Assembly (NCBI RefSeq): GCF_002572525.1
Contig: NZ_PDBS01000001.1
Span: forward strand, 1,116,001-1,180,000
DNA length: 64,000 nt
Source of the DNA: Natrinema sp. CBA1119
GTDB lineage: Archaea > Halobacteriota > Halobacteria > Halobacteriales > Natrialbaceae
Direction: 5' to 3'
The position numbers and the translations under genes were made by a program. Position 1 is the first letter of the stretch. Each line of letters starts with the position of its first letter. Shown in pieces: positions 36,608-45,925 of this stretch. The notes below the pieces were generated by a model. It was not told where the DNA came from. It was given only the letters and a program-made list of their open reading frames with translations, and did no database searches.

Positions 36608-37771
36608 CTACTGGTAGGCGGGGATACCGGTGAACTCCTCGCCGAGGACGAGCGTATGGATGTCGTGGGTTCCCTCGTAGGTGTAGACCGTCTCCATGTT
36701 GGCCATGTGGCGCATCGGCGAGTAGTCGGTGGTGATGCCGTTGCCGCCGATCATTTCGCGGGCGATCCGAGCCTGATCGCGTGCCGTGCGCACGTTGTTC
36801 CGCTTGGCCATCGAGACGTGCTGGGGTCGCATCTCGCCACGCTCTTTGAGTTCGGCGAGGCGGTGGGCCAGCAGCTGGGCCAGCGTGATCTGGGTGCCCA
36901 TCTCCGCGAGCTTGCGCTGTTGGAGCTGGAACCGGCCGATCGGACCGCCGAACTGGTCGCGGTCCTTGGCGTACTGACGGGCCTCCTCGAAGCAGTCTCG
37001 AGCAGCGCCGATTGCGCCCCAGGCGATGCCGTAGCGGGCCTGCGTGAGACAGGACAGCGGCCCCTTCATGCCCGAGACGCCGGGAAGAACGTTCTCCTCG
37101 GGGACGTGGACATCGTTCAGGCCAATCTCGCCCGTGATCGACGCACGCAGCGAGAGCTTCTCGGTGATCTTGTTCGTCGAGACGCCGTCGCGGTCGGTCT
37201 CGACCAGAAATCCGCGGACGGGGTCGTCCTCGGCCGACTTATCACGCGCCCAGACGATGGCGACATCGGCGATCGGCGAGTTCGTGATCCACGTCTTCGA
37301 GCCGTTCAGCACGTAGCCGTCACCGTCCGCCTCCGCGCGGGTCTCCATTGCCGACGGATTCGAGCCGTGTTCGGGCTCGGTGAGGCCGAAGCAGCCGATC
37401 GCATCGCCTTGCCCCATCGCCGGCAGCCACTCCTCCTTTTGCTCCTCGCTCCCGTAGGCCCGGATCGGGTACATGACGAGCGCCCCCTGGACCGACGCCA
37501 TCGAGCGCAGCCCCGAGTCGCCGGCCTCGAGTTCCTGCATCAGGAGCCCGTAAGCCGTCTCGGAGACGTTCGGCGAGCCATACCCCTCGAGATTGGGGGC
37601 GTAGAAGCCGAGTTCACCCATCTTCGTGATGAGCTCCTTCGGGAACGTCCCGTTCTCGAAGTGTTCGCCGATGTCGGGTTTGACGTGCTCTTCGACGAAC
37701 TCCCGGGCCGTGTCCCGGATCATCCGCTCTTCTTGGTCGAGGTCATCCTCGAGCTGAACGAAATCCAGCAT
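36608..37771 (-). CDS. Acyl-CoA dehydrogenase, glutaryl-CoA dehydrogenase type
   Basis: 387-aa FAD enzyme that dehydrogenates an acyl-CoA. Signatures: GCFGLTEPEHGSNPSAMETR (FAD/substrate region; the TEPEHGS form is typical of glutaryl-CoA dehydrogenases), LNGSKTWITNSPIADVAIVW, the Arg-rich helix RDQFGGPIGRFQLQQRKLAE, and near the C terminus METVYTYEGTHDIHTLVLG, which carries the catalytic Glu of YEGT. Closest in pattern to GcdH, but substrate is unproven. The longer frame to 37933 is not coding; ATG 37771 fits. Divergent from the TAXI gene across 245 bp. Confidence 0.88.
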   Translation of the reverse strand: MLDFVQLEDDLDQEERMIRDTAREFVEEHVKPDIGEHFENGTFPKELITKMGELGFYAPNLEGYGSPNVSETAYGLLMQELEAGDSGLRSMASVQGALVMYPIRAYGSEEQKEEWLPAMGQGDAIGCFGLTEPEHGSNPSAMETRAEADGDGYVLNGSKTWITNSPIADVAIVWARDKSAEDDPVRGFLVETDRDGVSTNKITEKLSLRASITGEIGLNDVHVPEENVLPGVSGMKGPLSCLTQARYGIAWGAIGAARDCFEEARQYAKDRDQFGGPIGRFQLQQRKLAEMGTQITLAQLLAHRLAELKERGEMRPQHVSMAKRNNVRTARDQARIAREMIGGNGITTDYSPMRHMANMETVYTYEGTHDIHTLVLGEEFTGIPAYQ

Positions 37772-37984
37772 ACCTAGACCTATGGGAATGGCACAATAGG
37801 TATTGCGATACAGGGTGTCACATGAGTGGTCATTGAGGCGGAAGCGGACGGCCGGTTTCGACAACTCGCTGTCGATTGTCCAAAAAGAGGTTCTCGTTCG
37901 CACCGATCGCTTCGAGTCGTTTCTCCCGGCCATTCATGTTGGAATTTTGTATAATATATTGGGATTTCGGAAGATTGCGGAAGG

Positions 37985-37993
37985 ATTATAATA
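37985..37993 (+). promoter_or_regulatory. TATA box of the TAXI-TRAP operon
   Basis: ATTATAATA is centred about 27 nt before the ATG at 38016. This indicates a leaderless transcript and supports 38016 over the upstream ATG at 38001 as start. An AT-rich stretch (TGTATAATATATTGGG, near 37,947) just upstream may be part of the control region shared with the divergent dehydrogenase. Confidence 0.45.
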
Positions 37994-38015
37994 GGTAACT
38001 ATGAAGATGTTTGGC

Positions 38016-39089
38016 ATGGCGAAGAGAGACAAGTCCACGGATAGGCGTACCACTCGACGATCGATTCTCGCGACAGCAGGCGTCGGTTCCCTCGCGGCGA
38101 TCGCCGGTTGTATCGGCGGCGAGACGAGCGGCGGCAGCAACCAGAACCTCGAGACCCTGTCGGACATCAACGAGAACACGTCGGTGTCACCAACGCCGAG
38201 CGGCTCCGGGACCGCCCCGGCACTCGAGCGAGCGCTCGATCACGCGACCGACGGCTACGACCGCGTGAGTACCAGCTACGGCGAACAGGGCAACGCGATT
38301 AACGAGAACCAGCTCAACGTCGGCGTCGGGACGCTGATGAACTTCTCGATCACGCCCAGCTGGCTCCAGCAGACCGCGAGTACCGTCGACAACCTCCGCG
38401 TCCTCGACGTGACCGATGAGACCGAGCAGGCCTGGAACGACGACGATCGACTACTGATCCGGCCGGCCGAGACAGGGCAGATCGACAACGTCGACGCTCC
38501 CGACGAGGTTCCCGCGCCGACCTTCGCGTACAACTTCGTCTCCCGGGCCGACCTCGAGTACGACACGGTCTATACGTTCCTCGAGACGATGTACGAACAG
38601 CAACAGGAGCTAGCGGAGTACCACGGCCTGCTGGGAACCTACGAGGACGACGAGTTCTGGGTCAAGAACATGTACGACGGCGTCCCCTTCCACGACGCCG
38701 CGGCCGACTTCTACGAAGAAATCGGCGTCTGGAGCGACGAGTTCGAGCGCGCCGGCGGCAGTACGAGCGGCGGTGCGACCGGCGACACGGACGTCCGGAT
38801 GCGGACGTCGACGTCGACGACGACGGCCTACGCCGCGAACCAGGGGATGGCAAGCGCCGTCAACGAAGGGACCGACGATCTGTTCGTCGAGGCACAGACG
38901 AGTCAGGGCACCGAGGCGAACCTCGGTGCGCTCGACCAGAAGGACGCCGAGATGGTGTACATCCAGAACTGGTCGGCACAGCAGGTGCAAGAAGACGCCG
39001 GTAACTACAGCGAACTCGGCTTCGATATGGCACAGATCGTCCACTTCTACGACCTGCCGTGGTTCTTCATCGCTGACGGCGGTAACTAA
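38016..39089 (+). CDS. TAXI-type TRAP solute-binding lipoprotein with circularly permuted lobes
   Basis: Captures a substrate outside the cell for the TRAP permease encoded 8 bp downstream. 357 aa. Tat lipoprotein signal TDRRTTRRSILATAGVGSLA with lipobox ending in Cys32. After a linker, residues 50-240 are the segment that normally lies in the second half of a TAXI protein: SVSPTPSGSGTAPALERALD (the GSGT hinge), VSRADLEYDTVYTFLETMYE and YDGVPFHDAAADFYEEIGVW (normally the C terminus). Residues 259-357 are the segment that is normally N-terminal: RMRTSTSTTTAYAANQGMAS, TSQGTEANLGALDQ, and it stops at FIADGGN. Joining the C-terminal FIADGGN to the N-terminal QNLETLSDINENT would restore the usual order. 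Nothing seems missing; length is normal. TAXI membership is firm; permutation follows from family knowledge. Confidence 0.88.
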   Translation: MAKRDKSTDRRTTRRSILATAGVGSLAAIAGCIGGETSGGSNQNLETLSDINENTSVSPTPSGSGTAPALERALDHATDGYDRVSTSYGEQGNAINENQLNVGVGTLMNFSITPSWLQQTASTVDNLRVLDVTDETEQAWNDDDRLLIRPAETGQIDNVDAPDEVPAPTFAYNFVSRADLEYDTVYTFLETMYEQQQELAEYHGLLGTYEDDEFWVKNMYDGVPFHDAAADFYEEIGVWSDEFERAGGSTSGGATGDTDVRMRTSTSTTTAYAANQGMASAVNEGTDDLFVEAQTSQGTEANLGALDQKDAEMVYIQNWSAQQVQEDAGNYSELGFDMAQIVHFYDLPWFFIADGGN

Positions 39090-39097
39090 CGAAACCG

Positions 39098-41284
39098 ATG
39101 TCCGGAACATATTCCGACCGCGACCTTCCCGAGATAGCCCTCGGATTCGTCGTCTACGCGTTGGGGTTCTCCCTGACACTGTACACCGTCACGTACGCCG
39201 TGTCTCTCGTGGGAGGGTGGCCCCTCAGTGGGCTCGTACCCGAACCCGGCTGGGTGAAGCGGGACAAGCTGTATATGATCCTCTTCCTCGGGCTCGGGCT
39301 CGGGCTGTATTATCTCGACTATGCCCGCAAGGAGTTCGCCGGCGAGAGCGGCGAATTCGGTATCGACGGGGCAGCGTCCTCGTCGACAACCGAGGAAGCC
39401 GCTGGGAGCGCACTCGAGCGGGCGCGGCGCACGTGGTCGAGGATCGATCCGTACGTTGCGCTCGCGTTCGCCATCGCGGCGCTGCTCACGATGTACTACG
39501 TCTACACGAATTTTACCCGGCTCGACGAGGACGCGTACATCCTCGGCTACACCACCACCGACCACGTCGTCGGCGTGATACTGATCGCGCTGGCGATCGA
39601 TACGACTCGCCGGGCGTTCGGGACGTCGATCGCAGCCGTCGCCGTCGCGGCGATCGCGTACGCCCACTCCGCGGTTGGCTCGCGGCTGTTTGGCGTCTTC
39701 GAGCACTCGGGGCAGAGCTGGGAGCAGATCGCCGAGAACGGCGCGATCGGACTCAGCGGCGTCTACGACGGAACGATGATGGGGATCGGCTCGACGTGGG
39801 TCGCGATCTTCATCATGTTCGCCGGGATCGCGAAGGCGTTCGGGCTGATGGAGTTCGTCCGCGAGGTCGGGACGGAACTCGGGCGGAGCCTCCGGACCGG
39901 CGTCGTCCAGATCGCCGTCATCTCGAGCATGATCATGGGTTCGATCACCGGCAGTGCGGCGGCCAACACCGCGACGACCGGCAGCTTCACCATCCCAATG
40001 ATCAAGGACCAGGGCGTCGACGACGATGTCGCCGCCTCGATCGAGGCGGTCGCCTCCGCGGGCGGCCAGATGCTGCCACCGGTAATGGGCGTCGCCGCGT
40101 TCCTGATGGCCGACATCATTCAGGTCCCGTATCTGGATATCGTCCAGGCGGGCGTCATTCCGGCGGCGCTGTTCTACTTCAGCGTCTGTCTCGCCATCCA
40201 CTTCACGATCCTCAAGTTCGGCTGGATCTCGAGCGACCTCTCGTCGTTCAAGTGGCGGCTCCTGCTCAAGGGAGTCCACTTCGCGGTCCCGATGGGCGTC
40301 CTCCTGTATACGCTCATCTATCTGCGGTACACACCGCTGTCGTCGGGGATGAACACTATCTTCGCGATCATCGGCGTGATGTTCGTTCGGAACTTCGTCG
40401 TCGGCGTCGTCGGCGTCGGCTCCGACGAAGTGGCGGCCAGTATCTTCGGACGGGAAATACGGGGCGGCGACCCGCTCGGGAACCTCGTGGCGACAACGAA
40501 ACAGACCCTCGATGGATTCAAGCAGGGCGGCGTCGACATGGCACCGCTGGTCGGCGTCCTCGCAGCCATGGGAATAATCGTCGAACTGCTCGAGGGGAGC
40601 GGGCTAACCGCGCGCGTCGCGACGTCGATCGTCAGCCTCGGCGACGTGAGCCTGCTCGGGTTCGGCGGCGGGCTGTTCGTCGTCCTGTTCCTCGCGATGA
40701 TCGCGAGCATTCTGTTCGGGCTGGGGATGCCGACGCCCGCGGCGTACATCCTCGTGGCCATCCTGGTCGCGAAACCGATCACCGAACTGGGGACCCCTGA
40801 CATCGCGACACATATGTTCGTGTTCTACTTCGCGATGCTGTCGGCGATCACGCCGCCGGTCGCGATCTCGGTCGCGATCGGGGCGCGCATCGCGGACGCG
40901 AGCTTCCTCCAGTCGTGTAAGCAGGCGCTCCGGCTCGGTGCGCCCGGGTTCGTTATCCCCTACGCGTTCATCGCGAACGAGAGTCTGATCTACTGGTCGA
41001 GCGAGACGCTAGTCGCGTTCCCCGTCGTGCTGGCCGGCACCGTCGCCCTAATCGTGGCGGCAGTCGGGTTCGACGGCGCTCGCGATCTCTCCGCGCCGGT
41101 CCGCGGGCTCTACGTCATCGCCGCAATGGTCGCGATGTTCGGCTCGATCGGCCACGTCGCCGTCCAGATCGTCGCCGCGGCGGTCATCGTCGCTACGCTG
41201 TTGCACGCCCGCTTTGTCGTCGGCTACGACCTGCCGAGCGGGAGCGGCACCGACTCCGGCGTCGATCCGACGACGCTCGACTGA
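39098..41284 (+). CDS. TRAP transporter fused permease (DctQ-DctM type)
   Basis: 728-aa membrane protein with both small (4-helix) and large (12-helix) TRAP subunits, as in TAXI systems. The first 120 residues contain two hydrophobic stretches and an acidic Ser-rich loop. The core has GSITGSAAANTATTGSFTIP (near 285), the hallmark of the large subunit, followed by VEAVASAGGQMLPPVMGVAA-like sequence and a repeat GMPTPAAYILVAILVAKPIT near 545. It drives sodium- or proton-coupled uptake, likely of an organic acid. Forms an operon with the binding protein. Confidence 0.93.
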   Translation: MSGTYSDRDLPEIALGFVVYALGFSLTLYTVTYAVSLVGGWPLSGLVPEPGWVKRDKLYMILFLGLGLGLYYLDYARKEFAGESGEFGIDGAASSSTTEEAAGSALERARRTWSRIDPYVALAFAIAALLTMYYVYTNFTRLDEDAYILGYTTTDHVVGVILIALAIDTTRRAFGTSIAAVAVAAIAYAHSAVGSRLFGVFEHSGQSWEQIAENGAIGLSGVYDGTMMGIGSTWVAIFIMFAGIAKAFGLMEFVREVGTELGRSLRTGVVQIAVISSMIMGSITGSAAANTATTGSFTIPMIKDQGVDDDVAASIEAVASAGGQMLPPVMGVAAFLMADIIQVPYLDIVQAGVIPAALFYFSVCLAIHFTILKFGWISSDLSSFKWRLLLKGVHFAVPMGVLLYTLIYLRYTPLSSGMNTIFAIIGVMFVRNFVVGVVGVGSDEVAASIFGREIRGGDPLGNLVATTKQTLDGFKQGGVDMAPLVGVLAAMGIIVELLEGSGLTARVATSIVSLGDVSLLGFGGGLFVVLFLAMIASILFGLGMPTPAAYILVAILVAKPITELGTPDIATHMFVFYFAMLSAITPPVAISVAIGARIADASFLQSCKQALRLGAPGFVIPYAFIANESLIYWSSETLVAFPVVLAGTVALIVAAVGFDGARDLSAPVRGLYVIAAMVAMFGSIGHVAVQIVAAAVIVATLLHARFVVGYDLPSGSGTDSGVDPTTLD

Positions 41285-41392
41285 GGCCGGCCTCGTCGAC
41301 GGGGCGGTCCACTCCGTCTCTCGGACAACGGAAATGAATCCGCCCAGCGAGTAACAATCCTTTTGAATCCCCCTGACAACAATACGCAGGGT

Positions 41393-43003
41393 ATGACAAA
41401 TCTCGTGACGGACGTCGCCGAGACCGTCGAGGAACATCCGGACTCGGCCGCGATCGCGTATGAGGGGACGGAACTGAGCTACGAGGAGTTCTGGGAGCGA
41501 ACCGGCCAGTTCGCGCAGGCCCTCGAGGACCGCGGGATCGGCGAGGGCGACCGCGTCGGGATCTACCTGCCGAACCTGCCGCAGTTCGTCACGGCCTTTT
41601 ACGGCACCCTGCGCGCCGGCGGGATCATCGTTCCGATGAATCCCCAGTACAAGGCTCGAGAGATCAGCCACATGCTCGGCGACAGCGGGGCCAAAGCCGT
41701 CGTCGCGCTGGCCGATCTCGTTCCGAACGTCCTCGAGGTCCAGGATGACACCGAGGTCGAACAGGTGATCAGCGTGGGTGCGGACGTCGAGGGGGCCACC
41801 GAGTTCGACGACTTCCTCGCCGACGAGACGAAGGACATCGTCGACCGCGCAGACGACGACATCGCGGTCCAGCCCTACACGTCGGGGACCACCGGTACGC
41901 CAAAGGGCGTCCTCCTCACGCATCACAACATCGGCTGGACGACGCGAGCGAACGCGGACGTCCCGCCAGGCGGGTTTCAGGCCTCCGACCGGCTCGTCGG
42001 TACCCTGCCCCTGTTTCACATCTACGGCATGTCCGTCGTCATGAACGGCGCGATGTACAGCGGCGGCACCTACTACCCCGTCTCCGAGTGGGATGCCCCG
42101 ACCGTGATGGACCTCCTCGAGGATGAAAACATCACGATCATGTTCGGCGTGCCGGCGATGTTCAACGACATGATCAACCAACCCGACGCCGAGAGCTACG
42201 AGTTCGAGGCGCTTCGCTTCGTCAACTCCGGCGGCTCGAGCCTGCCGATCGAGGTCTTAGAGCGCTTCGAGGAGCTGTGGGGCGTCGAGCTCTACGAGGG
42301 GTACGGGCTGACCGAGACGAGCCCGGTCACCCACGCCAACCGCGGGGACGCTCGCCGGAAGGGGAGTATCGGCCGGCCGCTCGAGGGCGTCGAGTCGAAG
42401 ATCGTCGATAGCGCGGAACGAAGTTCCGCTGACCATTCGGGCGGCGACGAGCCGCCCGAAGACGAGGTGTTCGAGGAAGTTCCCCGCGTCGAAGAAGGGC
42501 CGATCGACGAGGAGGAGGCCGCGATCCACGATATCACGGGCGAGCTCGTCATCCACGGCCCCAACGTGATGAAAGAGTACTACGGACTGCCCGAGGCTAA
42601 CGACGAGGCCTTCACGTACGAGAACGGCAAGCGCTGGTTCCACACCGGCGACATCGGCTACTGGGACGAGGACGACTTCTTCTACGTCGTCGACCGCGAG
42701 AAGCACATGATCGTCACCGGCGGCTACAACGTCTATCCGCGCGAAGTCGAGGAGCTCCTCTTCGAGCACCCCGACGTAGCCGACGCCGCCGTCGTCGGGA
42801 TCCCGGACGAGCGCCGCGGCGAGACCGTGAAAGCGTTCATCGTCCCGACTCCCGACGCCGAGGCGACCCCCGAGGACATCAAGCAGTACTGCCTCGAGAA
42901 CCTCGCGGAGTACAAACACCCCCGTGAGGTCGAGTTCGTCGAGGAACTCCCGCGGACGACGACCGGCAAGGTCCAGAAGTTCGAACTCCGCGACGAGTCG
43001 TAG
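41393..43003 (+). CDS. Long-chain fatty-acid-CoA ligase family protein with palindromic insert
   Basis: Activates a carboxylic acid to its CoA ester via an acyl-AMP. 536 aa. Motifs: P-loop YTSGTTGTPKGVLLTHHNIG (near 162), VELYEGYGLTETSPVTHANR (near 300), KRWFHTGDIGYWDEDDFFYV (near 412) and C-terminal catalytic lysine in PRTTTGKVQKFEL. Between KIVD and ITGELVIHG it has an acidic stretch of about 35 residues where most family members have about 10; half of it is encoded by two perfect palindromes (42413-42460). The ATG at 41393 is preferred to the TTG at 41363. Likely serves the substrate brought in by the TRAP system or fatty acids. Confidence 0.92.
   Translation: MTNLVTDVAETVEEHPDSAAIAYEGTELSYEEFWERTGQFAQALEDRGIGEGDRVGIYLPNLPQFVTAFYGTLRAGGIIVPMNPQYKAREISHMLGDSGAKAVVALADLVPNVLEVQDDTEVEQVISVGADVEGATEFDDFLADETKDIVDRADDDIAVQPYTSGTTGTPKGVLLTHHNIGWTTRANADVPPGGFQASDRLVGTLPLFHIYGMSVVMNGAMYSGGTYYPVSEWDAPTVMDLLEDENITIMFGVPAMFNDMINQPDAESYEFEALRFVNSGGSSLPIEVLERFEELWGVELYEGYGLTETSPVTHANRGDARRKGSIGRPLEGVESKIVDSAERSSADHSGGDEPPEDEVFEEVPRVEEGPIDEEEAAIHDITGELVIHGPNVMKEYYGLPEANDEAFTYENGKRWFHTGDIGYWDEDDFFYVVDREKHMIVTGGYNVYPREVEELLFEHPDVADAAVVGIPDERRGETVKAFIVPTPDAEATPEDIKQYCLENLAEYKHPREVEFVEELPRTTTGKVQKFELRDES
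42413..42460 (+). repeat. Two adjacent palindromes inserted in frame in a CDS
   Basis: GCGGAAC-GAA-GTTCCGC (42413-42429; 7-bp stem, 3-nt loop) and TTCGGGCGGC-GACGA-GCCGCCCGAA (42436-42460; 10-bp stem, 5-nt loop), 6 nt apart. They encode AERSSADHSGGDEPPED in a surface loop of the ligase. The first has the same stem/3-nt-loop plan as the hairpins near tRNA-Gly. Confidence 0.8.
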
Positions 43004-43168
43004 CCGGCTCGCAAGCGGCCCGCGGGCGGTTCGCGACGGAACCTGCCGTTCCCCTCGAGACGAGCGGGTCCCGGAATCTCCTTAACAACGTTAGAACGTG
43101 GTCGGCGATACCTTGCAACTGTTGAATATATCGAAGCTATTTTGGTACCGGCACACGTTCGGTGACGC

Positions 43169-44308
43169 ATGGCATTCACCCTGTCCGACGAACACGAGGC
43201 GATTCGCGACGCCGTCCGCGAGTTCGGCGAAAACGAGATGGTACCGGTCGCCGAGGAACATGACCAGGAAGGGAAGTACCCCGAGGAACTCCGCAAGAAG
43301 GCCGCCGAGTACGACTTCGTCGCACCGAGTATCCCGCTCGAGTACGGCGGTGCCGGGATGGACAAGATCGCCAGCACCATCGTCACCGAGGAACTCTGGC
43401 GTGCCGACCCGGGAATCGGTTCGGCCATCGGGAGTGCCGGCTTCGGCTCGAACATGATCATCGAGTTCGGCGACGAGTGGATGAAAGAGGAGTGGCTCCC
43501 CAAGATCGCAAACGGCGAGATTGCGTCCGTGTCCATGATCTCCGAGCCCGCCCACGGCTCGAACGTGGCCGGCATCGAGACGCAGGCCGACAAGGACGGC
43601 GACGAGTACGTCGCCAACGGCAACAAGATGTGGATCACCAACGGGACCGTCGCCGACGTCGGCGTCCTCATGGCCAAGACGAACCCCGGCGAGGGCCACC
43701 GCGGCATCACCGCCTTCCTCGTCGACATGGACTGGGATGGCATCAAGACCGAGAAGATCGACAACAAACTCGGTATCCGCGCCTCCGACCTCGCCGAAGT
43801 CATCATCGACGACGTTCGCATCCCCGAGGAGAACGTCATCGGCGAAGTCGACAAGGGCTTCTATCAGTTGATGGAGTTCTTCGCCGCCGGCCGGACTAAC
43901 GTCGCCGCCCAGGCAGTCGGTGCCGCCCAGGGTGCGCTCGACGCCGCTATCGAGTACGCCAACCAGCGCGAGCAGTTCGACCAGAAGATCTCCGAGTTTC
44001 AGGCCATCCAGCACAAGATCGCCGAGATGGCCACCAAGGTCGAGGCCGCCCGCTCGCTGACGTATCGTGCGGCGACCCAGGTCGAGCAGGAGAACCAGGA
44101 CATCGCCGCGCAGTACTCGAGCATGGCGAAGTACTTCGCGAGCGAGATTTCGGTCGAAGTCGCCGACGAGGGCATTCAGGTCCACGGTGGCTCGGGCTAC
44201 GTGACGGACTACCCCGCCGAACGCTACTACCGCGACGCCCGCATCACGAAGATCTACGAGGGTACCAGCGAGATCCAGAAGAACATCATCGCCGACCAGA
44301 TTCTGTAA
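43169..44308 (+). CDS. Acyl-CoA dehydrogenase
   Basis: 379-aa FAD enzyme, short- or medium-chain type. Signatures: SVSMISEPAHGSNVAGIETQ (near 115), VANGNKMWITNGTVADVGVL, and the C-terminal IQVHGGSGYVTDYPAERYYR and KIYEGTSEIQKNIIADQIL, where the YEGTSEIQ Glu is the usual catalytic base. Electrons pass to ETF. It follows the CoA ligase by 165 bp on the same strand and precedes a convergent thiolase, so these steps of beta-oxidation cluster. Confidence 0.93.
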   Translation: MAFTLSDEHEAIRDAVREFGENEMVPVAEEHDQEGKYPEELRKKAAEYDFVAPSIPLEYGGAGMDKIASTIVTEELWRADPGIGSAIGSAGFGSNMIIEFGDEWMKEEWLPKIANGEIASVSMISEPAHGSNVAGIETQADKDGDEYVANGNKMWITNGTVADVGVLMAKTNPGEGHRGITAFLVDMDWDGIKTEKIDNKLGIRASDLAEVIIDDVRIPEENVIGEVDKGFYQLMEFFAAGRTNVAAQAVGAAQGALDAAIEYANQREQFDQKISEFQAIQHKIAEMATKVEAARSLTYRAATQVEQENQDIAAQYSSMAKYFASEISVEVADEGIQVHGGSGYVTDYPAERYYRDARITKIYEGTSEIQKNIIADQIL

Positions 44309-44529
44309 TCGGGCTCCGCTCGAGGACGGATCCAATAGCGAATACCTCGGTATTTTTGCAGTCCGCTACCGGATAGCTGGCACGCTTTTTCAGGGCCACG
44401 GATCCCTATTTCGGCCGTTGAATTTGTACTCGAGGACGGATTTGGATTCTGCAGAGAACGCTATCAGAAGGGGGACGCGACGGGACTCGAGACCCGGTCC
44501 ATCACACGGGCTCGAACCTCGAGAGGGGT

Positions 44530-45687
44530 CTACTCGAGCCGACCCGATCGCTCCGGCACGCGGAACTCGACGGCCGCGCCTTGCCCGTAGCCGACGCACA
44601 TCGTCGAGAGGCCCAGCCCGCCGCCCCGGCGCTGGAGTTCGTGGATCAGCGTGACGGGAAGGCGTGCGCCGGAGGCACCCAGCGGATGGCCGATGGCGAT
44701 CGCCCCGCCGTTGACGTTGAAGCTGTCGTCGTCGAAGCCGAGTTCGTCCCGGCAGTAGATCGTCTGGCTCGCGAAGGCCTCGTTGAGTTCCACGAGGTCG
44801 TAGTCGTCGGCCGACCGGCCGTTGCGCTCCCAGATTCCGCGGACTGCCGGAACGGGTCCAATCCCCATCACCGTGGGGTCGACGCCGGCGACGTTGTGAT
44901 CCTCGATTTCCGCCATGATCTCGAGGCCCCGCTCCTCGGCGAACTCACGGCTCGTAATCAGGACCCCGGAAGCGCCGTCGGAGACCTGCGAGGCGTTTGC
45001 AGCGGTGACGGTGCCCTCTTCCTCGAAGGCGGGCGGCAGGCCGGCGATCTTTTCGGCCGTCGTGCCGGGACGGAGCCCCTCGTCCTCGGTGACGATCCCG
45101 TCGTCCGTTTCGATGGGGACGATTTCGTCGTCAAACCTGCCGTCCTCGGTCGCCTCGACCGCGCGCTGCTGGCTCCGGGCACCGTACGCGTCCTGTTCCT
45201 CGCGAGAGATGTCGTACTCGCGGGCGACCGTCTCGGCGGTCTGGCCCATCGCGAGGCCGGCCGCGTCGTACTGTTCCGCGATGCCGGCGTAGGAGTCGAT
45301 CCCCTTCCGACGTTCGTTGCGAGACATGTTCTCCACGCCGCCCGCGACGATGACCTCGCGCTGGCCCGCCCGGATGGCGTCGCTGGCGCTCATGATCGCC
45401 TCCGCCGAGGAGGCACAGAGGCGGTCGATAGTGGTGCCCGGGACTCCCTCGCCGAGATCGGAGAGGAGGGCGATGACCCGCGCAATGTTGTTGCTCTGTT
45501 CGTTGACCTGCTTGGCACACCCCCACCGGATATCGTCGACGTCCTCGCCGGAAAGTCCCGTTCGCTCGAGCATCTCGTTTACTAACGGCACCGAGAGCTC
45601 TTCGCTCCCGGTTTCGGCGTAGACGCCGCCGTGTTTCCCCTGTGGAGTCCTGACCGCCTGCACGACGACTGGCTGGCTGTCGCTCAT
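44530..45687 (-). CDS. Thiolase (acetyl-CoA C-acyltransferase family)
   Basis: 385 aa; cleaves 3-ketoacyl-CoA or condenses two acyl-CoAs. Nucleophilic Cys91 sits in [20 protein letters not shown]. The C-terminal half has [17 protein letters not shown] (catalytic His) and [15 protein letters not shown] (second Cys). All three catalytic residues are present. Typical length. It is divergent from the 3-hydroxyacyl-CoA dehydrogenase gene by 240 bp, so a shared control region is possible. Confidence 0.94.
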   Translation of the reverse strand: MSDSQPVVVQAVRTPQGKHGGVYAETGSEELSVPLVNEMLERTGLSGEDVDDIRWGCAKQVNEQSNNIARVIALLSDLGEGVPGTTIDRLCASSAEAIMSASDAIRAGQREVIVAGGVENMSRNERRKGIDSYAGIAEQYDAAGLAMGQTAETVAREYDISREEQDAYGARSQQRAVEATEDGRFDDEIVPIETDDGIVTEDEGLRPGTTAEKIAGLPPAFEEEGTVTAANASQVSDGASGVLITSREFAEERGLEIMAEIEDHNVAGVDPTVMGIGPVPAVRGIWERNGRSADDYDLVELNEAFASQTIYCRDELGFDDDSFNVNGGAIAIGHPLGASGARLPVTLIHELQRRGGGLGLSTMCVGYGQGAAVEFRVPERSGRLE

Positions 45688-45925
45688 TGGTAGTGAGTGG
45701 CTCGCGCTCCGGAACTAAAGTAGCTCCGTTCTTCGTCATTCGACCGTGCATCTATGGTTCAGTTAGCGACCAACGAGGGACTGGACTCGTGTACAGCACA
45801 GCGCGAATACGTCGCAGTGGCGCGTGGACTACCGTCTCGAGCAGAGCGATTCACGGTCCGGAAGCGTACTGACGGCGTTTGTTCGAAAGGGAACGCTTTT
45901 GATAGTTTCCCCAGTGTCTTCACGT

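Noticed and set aside
30256-37777. Long antisense reading frames opposite real genes (for example 30256-31287 and 35777-37777)
   Set aside because: They mirror genes with clear family motifs, have Arg/Val-rich composition typical of high-GC antisense frames, and no recognisable domain.
38773-40800. 675-codon plus-strand frame overlapping the TAXI and TRAP genes
   Set aside because: Extremely Arg-rich with no domain; the two transporter genes in other frames explain the region.
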